Shown: positions 50,750 to 57,989 of the stretch, in pieces | How positions within the stretch are numbered: position 1 is the first letter of the stretch | Layout of the letters: each line of letters starts with the position of its first letter | From: a virus | Length of the DNA: 64,000 bases | IMG/VR virus record: IMGVR_UViG_3300045993_000417 | Coordinates: 1-64,000 of that record | Strand: one strand, 5' to 3' | Notes under the pieces: generated by a model | Seen by the model: the letters and a program-made list of their open reading frames with translations, nothing else | What the model was told of the DNA's origin: nothing | Databases searched by the model: none | Translations under genes and position numbers: made by a program

Positions 50750-50965
50750 TTAACCCTTTGTACCTGTCTTTGGACGGAAGGTGATGACGCGAACTTGGCC
50801 AATGCCATCACGTGTCACGATTTCTTCCGAAGATTGATAGCCGGACAGACCTGGGATCTGGCTGGAATACGCTGCGATAACCTGAGAAACGCTCAATGAC
50901 CCAGGGACCTGGTACTCGGTATCAGTTGCGGTAATTACGATGTTTGTTTGGACGATCTCTGCCAT
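50750..50965 (-). CDS. Ubiquitin-like protein, PRTRC protein C family
   Basis: A 71-aa beta-grasp-sized protein. The ending VRVITFRPKTGTKG matches the F-R-x2-G-T-K-G end of PRTRC protein C, and the middle (LSVSQVIAAYSSQIPGL) fits the S-x2-E-V-x2-F-Y-A-x2-Y-P-x-L helix of that family. Members are ubiquitin-like proteins with a C-terminal Gly. AAGGA precedes the ATG; a following terminator would let it be made in excess of the other cluster members. Confidence 0.8.
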   Translation of the reverse strand: MAEIVQTNIVITATDTEYQVPGSLSVSQVIAAYSSQIPGLSGYQSSEEIVTRDGIGQVRVITFRPKTGTKG

Positions 50966-51055
50966 TTTGATTCCTTTTTCGTTAACGATTTAAAAAGTAT
51001 GAGCTAAAAGGAAATGCTACTAGCCGGCTAATAACTATGCTTTTCCCGCTCAATA

Positions 51056-51069
51056 CTGTTATACCACAG
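51056..51069 (-). promoter_or_regulatory. Extended -10 type promoter of the Ubl gene
   Basis: Reverse strand CTGTGGTATAACAG; TGG-TATAAC core without the upstream T run. Confidence 0.5.
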
Positions 51070-51093
51070 TATCACAATTTATTGAAAGTCGGG

Positions 51094-51122
51094 TTGACAC
51101 GTATGGTATGTTGAGTTAAGAT
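51094..51122 (+). promoter_or_regulatory. Consensus-like sigma-70 promoter
   Basis: TTGACA (51094-51099), 17-nt spacer, TAAGAT (51117-51122). The ATG of the RHH gene lies 38 nt downstream. The -35 is perfect, so host polymerase should use it. Confidence 0.7.
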
Positions 51123-51160
51123 ACGTATATCTGAACACATGTGATAACTGACCAAACAAA

Positions 51161-51295
51161 ATGATAAGAACTAACTTCTACTTCCCACAAGTAATGATTG
51201 ACAGATTAAAGGCCGTCAAAGAGCGCACCGGCATACCTATGTCTGAGTTCATCCGTAGGGCTATTGAGCGTGCATTGACTGAGGCTGGGGTTTAG
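51161..51295 (+). CDS. 44-aa ribbon-helix-helix DNA-binding protein
   Basis: MIRTNFYFPQVMIDRLKAV then KERTGIPMSEFIRRAIERAL: one beta-strand followed by two helices with the G-x-P/S-x-S-E-F-I-R-x-A-I pattern of CopG/Arc-type repressors. Such proteins bind DNA as dimers through the strand. It has a sigma-70 promoter and lies immediately before the HNH gene, so it may regulate this divergent promoter region. Confidence 0.75.
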   Translation: MIRTNFYFPQVMIDRLKAVKERTGIPMSEFIRRAIERALTEAGV

Positions 51296-51296
51296 C

Positions 51297-51950
51297 GTGG
51301 CTAACCTCAACTCCAGGGGCATCGACTTAGATACCCATAAGAAAATTTGTAATACATGTGCAGTAGAAAAGCTAGGCACTGAATTCAGCAAAGCATCCAA
51401 TAATAAAGATGGCCTTGTTTGTAAATGTAGGCCCTGTGTCAAAGAATGGGATAGAAAACATCGTGAGGCCAATCTGGAAGAGATTAAGGCTTACGATAGA
51501 GCTAGATATATAAGAGATAGAGAGAAAAGGTTAGCCCTATCTAAACATTGCAATAGCAAGCGTAAACCTATAAAAAAAATACAGGACGCTGTACGTTATA
51601 ACTTAAATAGAGAGGCGGCTTTATTAAGAGCAGCAGTTTATAAAAGGGAAAATAGGGGTAGGTATAATGCTTTAGGCAGAGCTAGAGAACTTAAAAAAAT
51701 CCAAGCCACGCCTTCATGGTCAGAAAGGGAAGAAATAATATCTCTGTATAACGAGGCCACTAGGCTGACGGTTGAAACAGGTATTCCTCATCATGTAGAT
51801 CATATTATACCCATCACCCACTCATTAGTTCAGGGCCTTCATGTACTAGCGAACTTGCGCATACTTACCGCTAAGAAAAACATAGAACGTGGAAATCGTA
51901 TAGACTTAGATAAATACGATCATTTTTTACCTAATGAATTACAACCATGA
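51297..51950 (+). CDS. HNH homing endonuclease
   Basis: A 217-aa protein beginning with GTG. The N-terminus has CNTCAVEKLGTEFSKASNNK and CKCRPC zinc ligands, the middle is a long basic helix, and the C-terminus has HHVDHIIPI and NLRILTAKKNIERGNR of the HNH nuclease. It overlaps the terminase gene by 4 nt; free-standing HNH genes commonly sit beside terminase genes. A degenerate relative lies at 20508-20792. Confidence 0.85.
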   Translation: MANLNSRGIDLDTHKKICNTCAVEKLGTEFSKASNNKDGLVCKCRPCVKEWDRKHREANLEEIKAYDRARYIRDREKRLALSKHCNSKRKPIKKIQDAVRYNLNREAALLRAAVYKRENRGRYNALGRARELKKIQATPSWSEREEIISLYNEATRLTVETGIPHHVDHIIPITHSLVQGLHVLANLRILTAKKNIERGNRIDLDKYDHFLPNELQP

Positions 51951-53614
51951 GTACTCCGTCTAGCCTTATAAAATTAAAACCTTCAGAGATAGCTAGGGCA
52001 CTACTACAGGTAAGGGGTAAGCCTTTAAATATGAAGGACTACCTTCCTATGGAGTTAATCTACGATATAGCCCCACAACAACTGGTTTTACGCGCTTCGA
52101 GGCAGATCGGGAAGTCATTAGGGCTAGGCGCTACAATCATAGCTCAATCTGTGATTAGACCTTTCTTTACTACTATGTTTATATCCCCCTTGAGTGGTCA
52201 AACTAGTAGGTTTTCTTCGGCATACCTGGACCCCTTTTTAGACAGTCCAGTACTGAAAAAACATTTCTTGGATAGCTCTTCTAAAAAGAACGTATTTGAA
52301 AAATCCCTAAATAACGGATCACGCATTTATCTCAGCTACGCAGAAACAGAATCCGATTCAAATCGCGTACGCGGGGCTTCCTGTGATCAGCTACTTTTAG
52401 ATGAAGTACAGGACCTGCAGGGTTCAGCCTTACCAGTTCTATATGAAACACTATCAGCTTCTGAATTCGGATTTAAAAGGTTGGCTGGAACCAGTAAGAC
52501 TCTAAACAACACCCTAGAGATAGAATATAAAAAATCCTCGCAGTGTGAATGGATTTGTAAATGTGACCATTGTGGTAAATACAGTATCCCAATAGATTTT
52601 GAGACGTGCTTGAAGATGTCAGAAAACCCGCTAGGTCCAGGATGTGTGCACTGTGGTAAAGTATTAAACATGTCAACTGGTAGGTGGGCAGCGGCTAGGC
52701 CTGATGTTAAAAGCTACATCGGAATGCATCTCCCCCAGCTTATATTCCCAGTCCGTAATAGATTAGGAACCGCTGAAAAGCCTGGAAAATGGGAAGAGAT
52801 GCGAGCCAAAATATTCGGGGTAAATGGGTCACCAGGATACTCCATGCAGAAAGTAGCGAATGAGGTCTTCGGGTTGCCGTCGGGAGAGGGCGGCCGTATC
52901 TTATCTCTTAAAGAGTGTATGGATTGTTGTAACTCAGAAAAAACAGAGTGGGACAAGGGGTTTCCTAGAGACTCTAGAAACATAGTGTGTACCGTACTGG
53001 GGGTAGATTGGTCCGTGTCAGGAAGTACTAAGTCTTACACAATAATTTCAGTGTTAGGATACGACTATAATGGTAAGTGTTACCTATTATACAGCCAAAA
53101 ATTGGACGGGATTGATATCTTGCTCCAAGTAAAACGTGCTGAACAACTCTACTATGATTTTGAGTGTTCCTTCATTGGCTCAGATAGAGGGGTTGGAGTA
53201 CTACAAGGCCAGTTGTTTAAGCAGCATCTAGGGGAGAATAAGGTAGCTATGGTCAACTACGTAGCAGCTAAGGCTCAACTACGCTGGGATAAACAGGGTT
53301 TGTTCTATGCTGCAGACCGCACCATGAACATAGATACCGTTATTCTAAAGATGAAACTTGGTAGGGGAAGATTTGAGACACCGGCGTGGGGGCTAACTAA
53401 CCCATTCTGGCAGGATGCCCTTAACGTGTATGAGGAGGAATCTCAGTCCGGACGTAGACTATATAGACACGACCAAGACTTATGTGATGACTGGCTCCAT
53501 TCAATCGTATTCGCAAACGTAGCGTACATGGTACTTAAAGGTGACTTCGTTTATACTGACGAAACTCCTTCTCACTCTGATTCACTATTTGATATAGACA
53601 ATTTCATAGCGTAG
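51947..53614 (+). CDS. terL: Terminase large subunit
   Basis: A 555-aa protein with ATPase motifs ASRQIGKS (50-57, Walker A) and QLLLDEVQD (148-156, Walker B with catalytic Glu153), and nuclease residues GVDWS (352-356) and GSDRG (Asp413). Between them is a zinc-ribbon-like insert C206-x2-C209 and C233-x2-C236. The enzyme drives DNA packaging and cuts the genome. It begins after an HNH gene and precedes the tail chaperone genes; no small subunit is seen nearby. Confidence 0.93.
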   Translation: MSTPSSLIKLKPSEIARALLQVRGKPLNMKDYLPMELIYDIAPQQLVLRASRQIGKSLGLGATIIAQSVIRPFFTTMFISPLSGQTSRFSSAYLDPFLDSPVLKKHFLDSSSKKNVFEKSLNNGSRIYLSYAETESDSNRVRGASCDQLLLDEVQDLQGSALPVLYETLSASEFGFKRLAGTSKTLNNTLEIEYKKSSQCEWICKCDHCGKYSIPIDFETCLKMSENPLGPGCVHCGKVLNMSTGRWAAARPDVKSYIGMHLPQLIFPVRNRLGTAEKPGKWEEMRAKIFGVNGSPGYSMQKVANEVFGLPSGEGGRILSLKECMDCCNSEKTEWDKGFPRDSRNIVCTVLGVDWSVSGSTKSYTIISVLGYDYNGKCYLLYSQKLDGIDILLQVKRAEQLYYDFECSFIGSDRGVGVLQGQLFKQHLGENKVAMVNYVAAKAQLRWDKQGLFYAADRTMNIDTVILKMKLGRGRFETPAWGLTNPFWQDALNVYEEESQSGRRLYRHDQDLCDDWLHSIVFANVAYMVLKGDFVYTDETPSHSDSLFDIDNFIA

Positions 53615-53656
53615 TGTTAACATACGCTTTTACACATAACCTAACCGGAGAAATAA

Positions 53657-54130
53657 ATGGGACTACCAGATTTTGAAACAACAAAGAAAGACGACGAAGT
53701 AATCGTAGAGAAACAAGAAGTTAAAGTTGAGGATAAACCAGCTAAGCCAGAGTACGACGAGAATGAACTACTGGCAATCTTCGATGAGATCATCTTCTCC
53801 GGAGAGTATACTGAGAAAGTGAGCATTCGTGGTAAGCTCAACATTACACTACGTACTCGCACTGCAGAAGAGGTATCTAAGATTACAAGTAAGATAGACC
53901 TAACCCCTTCTAATCTAATCTCTACGGCGAATGAACGTAGAGCGTTGATGAACCTACATTTCGCTTTAGTAGAGTATCAGGGTAAAGACATTTCTAAGGC
54001 TAAGGCTGAAGATAGGGAGAAATTCATTAATAGCTTGCCTGCACCAGTCATTGGAACATTACTGATATCTCTTGATAGATTTGATAGGAAGGTATATAAA
54101 GCCTGTGAGGTGGGTGAAGAAAATTTTTAA
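53657..54130 (+). CDS. Tail assembly chaperone, short form
   Basis: A 157-aa acidic protein. ELLAIFDEIIFSGEYTEKV followed by RGKLNITLRTRTAEE is characteristic of tail-assembly chaperones in contractile-tailed phages. GGAGA precedes the ATG. Its last codons, GAA AAT TTT TAA, contain a perfect slippery heptamer, and the -1 frame continues into the next gene, giving a gpG/gpGT-like pair that precedes the tape-measure candidate. Confidence 0.8.
   Translation: MGLPDFETTKKDDEVIVEKQEVKVEDKPAKPEYDENELLAIFDEIIFSGEYTEKVSIRGKLNITLRTRTAEEVSKITSKIDLTPSNLISTANERRALMNLHFALVEYQGKDISKAKAEDREKFINSLPAPVIGTLLISLDRFDRKVYKACEVGEENF
54121..54127 (+). promoter_or_regulatory. -1 programmed frameshift site A AAT TTT
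   Basis: Canonical X-XXY-YYZ heptamer directly before the UAA stop of the chaperone. The -1 frame from 54127 is open and joins, in frame, the sequence starting at 54199. Confidence 0.8.
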
Positions 54131-54642
54131 AACACTCCTGGGCCATACATAGGCTCAGGCTTCATACCTCGGGAGTTGAGTTACCTAAGTTAGGGTCTAT
54201 GAGGGATAGGGTGTTTAGAGAGTTTTCTGTACGTGAAGCTAGGAAGGACATACATCACGTAAACATGCTGGCGCTAGTAGCGTCTTCTAACTTAAGATTT
54301 GAAGCAGGCCAAGAAGGTAAGGCTTCAGAGTGGTTAGCTAAGGTTAAGACGGTATTCACTAACTATAGTAGTTCGGCATTGGGTATAGAGCTTACACAGA
54401 CTGATACTCAAGAGATGGAGATGGCTGATGCGTACGGTAAATTTGTTAAGGGTCTAAGGCCTAAACTATCTAAAGATAGTAAGCACGGTGGTTTGGTTGT
54501 TACTGGTTTGGACAAACTCTTCCTTGCACACGGGGAAAAGCCTCCCCTACCAAGTGAGCCAGAGAAGGAGCAGAAACAGGACACTAAGAAGCCTGAACCT
54601 GCAAAAACTAAAAAACTGAGAACTAATTTAAGGCCCGACTAA
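54127..54642 (+). CDS. Frameshift extension of the tail chaperone (GT-like)
   Basis: In the -1 frame the product continues LKHSWAIHRLRLHTSG and runs through the ATG at 54199 to 54642, giving a fusion of about 328 aa. The extension is helical with a Lys/Pro/Glu-rich tail. An independent start at 54199 is possible but has only a weak, too-close AGGG. Long forms of such chaperones bind the tape measure protein during tail assembly. Confidence 0.78.
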   Translation, partial: LKHSWAIHRLRLHTSGVELPKLGSMRDRVFREFSVREARKDIHHVNMLALVASSNLRFEAGQEGKASEWLAKVKTVFTNYSSSALGIELTQTDTQEMEMADAYGKFVKGLRPKLSKDSKHGGLVVTGLDKLFLAHGEKPPLPSEPEKEQKQDTKKPEPAKTKKLRTNLRPD

Positions 54643-54660
54643 CGTCGGGCTTTTCTTTTA
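54633..54660 (+). terminator. Rho-independent terminator
   Basis: GCCCGAC-TAAC-GTCGGGC followed by TTTTCTTTT; overlaps the stop codon. Confidence 0.85.
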
Positions 54661-54662
54661 AC

Positions 54663-54669
54663 TAAAATA
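54663..54669 (+). promoter_or_regulatory. TAAAATA-N5-ATG late-type promoter
   Basis: CTAAAATACAGCTATG directly after the terminator. Confidence 0.65.
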
Positions 54670-54674
54670 CAGCT

Positions 54675-57600
54675 ATGTTCGGAAACGATGATATTTATAG
54701 AAGTCAAGCTGACATGGGTGCTAACTCATTCACTGGACCACAAAACAGTAATATTGGTGGACAAGGCTGGGGAGTCGATTCCAGTCTTCTAACACCGAGT
54801 TACGCAGCCCCCTATCGCCCTCAATGGTCCGGTCAGGGTAGTCAGAACGACTACACTAAGCGTGGATTCTTTAGCTCAGCCAATCAGCTGATGCCTTGGC
54901 AGACTTACGGCCATACCGCCCCTCAAGACAATTGGCACTCTAACATTAACTCAATGGTGGAATCACCGTTTGACGTAGCGGCATTCGCAGTACAAAGAAT
55001 AGCAGCACCGATTGTAGCTTTTAAAGTAGCCAACAGCCTACTGGGGCCTAAATCCTTCACGGGGGCCTTCCGTGGAGAAGGTGCCGGAGCAGCCTTTGGT
55101 AAAAGCATTGCCTCTTCCACAGCTAGAGGCTTCATGGGTGGGGTAGGCGCAGGCGCAGCCACTACTGCCAGAGTGGCGGGATTTGTAGGTGGAGCAGGAA
55201 GCGCCATAGGTGCAGTAGCATTACCCTATGCAGCTGCTATGACAGCGCTGGCCGGGGCTGAGAGAGCTATATTCAACCCCTATATCAATAACATGAAGCA
55301 GGCTGAGTCTATATACCAGAACTTCCAAGGGGTATCCTTCACCGACGCCAAGGGTAGTGCATCGACAGGTAGAGGCATAGGGTATAAAGACTCTATGAGA
55401 ATGTCTCAGGATATTACCAAGATGGGCATCAAAGATATGATGTTCTCTACCGGTGAGTTCAGAGAGCTATCCGATATGGGTATGCGCTCAGGTATGATGG
55501 ACAACGCTAAATCTGGTGATATAGTAAGAAGAGTGAAGGAGATGTCTGACCAGATAAAATTGGTCATGGCTGTCTCTAAGGATCCAAATGTTCAGAGTGC
55601 CATAGAGAGCTTGGCAAAGTTACAGATGGGCGGGGCTTCTGGTGCTAAGGCTACTAGGGCTTACTCTCAAATAGGCATGGCCGCATCAGTGGCTGGGGCT
55701 AGTGTACAAAGAGTTATGGATACGGTGGGTGCCCAGGGGGGTTACCTATACGCTCAGAATGGTATGACACCATACTTAGGCCAGGTGGCTGCCGCTAACA
55801 CTATGTCATCATTCGCTGCAGCAAATAGGATGGGTCTTATTAGCCCAGAGCAGTTATCCAGAATGGGTGGAGTAGAAGGTGCTACTCAGTCTTCCTTAAC
55901 TGCCCAGATCAATGCCTCTCAGTCTACCCTGGGTAAGATGATGGCGTATAACCACTATCTGGGTGGAGGGGCCGGAGGCAGTACGGTAGGATCGGTGGCT
56001 AACTTCGGTAGAAGTATGTCTCAAGACCCAATTAAAACTATGGGTGCTATGTTGTTAAATGGCAATCAGGCTTCAGCCAAGATGATGAGCGAAAGAGGCT
56101 CAATGTCTACTGAAGATCAGATAATGATGATTGCCAGGGATATGCCTGGACAGGTTAACTCTGAGGGTAAAATATCAGCAGAGACTGCAGCCTGGATTAT
56201 GTCTACAAAGATGGGCATTGGCCAGTCTGAGATAATAGCCTTCCTAGAAAATAGAAAAGCTGAAACTAGTCCTGAAACATTAGAGGCCTCTCAAAAAGCA
56301 AGGACCGCCTTCGTCAGGGACCAAGCCCGCTCTATTGTAGAGCAGGACAACGTATACGACACAGTAATAGGTAGAGCTTACAACAAGATAAGCAAGTGGG
56401 GTAGGGATGTAACAGCAGACTTTGCCGAGAGCAGTGTAGACCCAGTTAACACACTAATAGCGAATATTAAGGAATCCGGACAGGAGATATTAGATACCAA
56501 TGGGTGGTTCGGAAGCTCCTTAGGTGGTAAAGAGGTATCCCTTGATTCTAACGAGGGTGACTTTGCCATAGACGGAGATATAAGTAAGGTACCTAAATCA
56601 TCATACAGGATGAAAGTAGCTAACGGAATTTCCCTTAGGGAAGATTACCGCGCAATTACAGGTACAACGACTAAAACCGGTACTAGGACCCAGAGACAGC
56701 TGATGAAGGCTATAAACGCCGCCGCAGATAATAGGGACATGGAAGCTGGAGCTGCTCTAGAGGCGATGGCAACTGCAACGGACCCTGATTCTAAGGTAAA
56801 AGCCAAGGATATGATGACAAAGGTGGCACGTAAGATAGCCTTGAAATCAGGAATGAAGAGTGACTTCATGAGAGACGAGGATATAGAGGGTGTTGTTGAT
56901 CTTGCGGCTGATTCTGAGTATAAAGAAAACAAGGTAGATCAATCAGAGTTTAAAACTCTTGATTATATGTTGTCTGAGGCTATGGGTGATAAGAACCGCA
57001 CAGGTCATGATAATGCAGCATTACTAGGTAGTGCTGTATCCCTTGTAGGCAGGGGACTATCAGCAACAGATAGAAGAGACTTATTAGAAACTAAACAGGC
57101 ATCGGACATATCAAAAGCCTTTGGTATAGACTCTAGCACTGAAGATGGAAAGAAGATTCTACTTAAGAAGATACAAGACTTAACTAAGACTGCTGAGCTA
57201 TCCGGTGTCAATGTACCTTTATTGTTAGAGTCAGCCGATCAAGGTACGTTAGATGACATAATGAAAGACGGAGGGGCTAGGATTAAGGGTAAAGACGCTC
57301 AGTCTAAAATCAAGGCCATACTAGCAGATAAAAGTAAAACGGTTGAAGAACAGCGTGCCGCTGTAAATAAAGTAGTAGAGAGAGCAGCAGCTGTAGAAGG
57401 TGTAGTGAAATCAGAGAAGACTACTACTAGTCTACAGGATGATGCCGGTATACAAAAAGCTGCCACCGCATCTGTTCTTCAGCATGAGAGTGCAGTAAAA
57501 GCTTTATTGCTTAACAAATCAGACATTGACTCTACTAACTTCAGTGCAGCTACTACTAAACTAGACAGTGCCGCTACTACTTTTGAAAGAGCCGTAAGAG

Positions 57601-57767
57601 TGTTTGCTGCGTCTCAAGGAATAGATATACCGGCAGAAACTAAGACACCTGCTGCTGAGAATAAACAGAATGTAGATAATAAAACGGATGTACCAGCAGC
57701 AGATATCAGAGATACTATATCTAATTCTTACTTAGGGAAAAAGCTGGGATTTAGAAGGACCTTATAA
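54675..57767 (+). CDS. Tape measure protein candidate
   Basis: The longest frame of the window (1030 aa), directly after the frameshifting chaperone pair. The N-terminal ~90 residues are Gln/Asn/Gly-rich; residues ~95-190 hold Gly/Ala hydrophobic segments (GGVGAGAATTARVAGFVGG); the rest is mainly helical with Met/Gly-rich and charged stretches. Order and architecture support a tape measure that sets tail length; no lytic domain is recognised. A leaderless message is predicted. Confidence 0.75.
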   Translation: MFGNDDIYRSQADMGANSFTGPQNSNIGGQGWGVDSSLLTPSYAAPYRPQWSGQGSQNDYTKRGFFSSANQLMPWQTYGHTAPQDNWHSNINSMVESPFDVAAFAVQRIAAPIVAFKVANSLLGPKSFTGAFRGEGAGAAFGKSIASSTARGFMGGVGAGAATTARVAGFVGGAGSAIGAVALPYAAAMTALAGAERAIFNPYINNMKQAESIYQNFQGVSFTDAKGSASTGRGIGYKDSMRMSQDITKMGIKDMMFSTGEFRELSDMGMRSGMMDNAKSGDIVRRVKEMSDQIKLVMAVSKDPNVQSAIESLAKLQMGGASGAKATRAYSQIGMAASVAGASVQRVMDTVGAQGGYLYAQNGMTPYLGQVAAANTMSSFAAANRMGLISPEQLSRMGGVEGATQSSLTAQINASQSTLGKMMAYNHYLGGGAGGSTVGSVANFGRSMSQDPIKTMGAMLLNGNQASAKMMSERGSMSTEDQIMMIARDMPGQVNSEGKISAETAAWIMSTKMGIGQSEIIAFLENRKAETSPETLEASQKARTAFVRDQARSIVEQDNVYDTVIGRAYNKISKWGRDVTADFAESSVDPVNTLIANIKESGQEILDTNGWFGSSLGGKEVSLDSNEGDFAIDGDISKVPKSSYRMKVANGISLREDYRAITGTTTKTGTRTQRQLMKAINAAADNRDMEAGAALEAMATATDPDSKVKAKDMMTKVARKIALKSGMKSDFMRDEDIEGVVDLAADSEYKENKVDQSEFKTLDYMLSEAMGDKNRTGHDNAALLGSAVSLVGRGLSATDRRDLLETKQASDISKAFGIDSSTEDGKKILLKKIQDLTKTAELSGVNVPLLLESADQGTLDDIMKDGGARIKGKDAQSKIKAILADKSKTVEEQRAAVNKVVERAAAVEGVVKSEKTTTSLQDDAGIQKAATASVLQHESAVKALLLNKSDIDSTNFSAATTKLDSAATTFERAVRVFAASQGIDIPAETKTPAAENKQNVDNKTDVPAADIRDTISNSYLGKKLGFRRTL

Positions 57768-57985
57768 TGACCATACAAAATAAATCAAGCACTATAATCC
57801 CATCAGTACACGCTATAACTCCGGTTAAACTGTACTTAGATCAGGTGAAGAATATAATGGATGGTGTACGAGCTGCGTCTAACGGCCAGTCTTTCATACC
57901 CAATCAATACGGTGGACTATTCGGTCAAAGAGAAGTCTATCGTGAAAAGGTAGTGCTTCAAACAGTTGATTTTAATATGGGTTAA
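57767..57985 (+). CDS. 72-aa tail-region protein
   Basis: A small protein with a predicted amphipathic helix (VKLYLDQVKNIMDGVRAAS) and an aromatic Gly-rich middle. Start overlaps the upstream stop (TAATG), so it is coupled to the tape measure candidate. Role unknown, probably tail assembly. Confidence 0.65.
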   Translation: MTIQNKSSTIIPSVHAITPVKLYLDQVKNIMDGVRAASNGQSFIPNQYGGLFGQREVYREKVVLQTVDFNMG

Positions 57986-57989
57986 TCAT

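Noticed and set aside
54199-54642. Independent gene starting at ATG 54199
   Set aside because: Only a weak AGGG 3 nt from the ATG is present, while a canonical slippery site and open -1 frame link it to the chaperone; kept as the frameshift extension.
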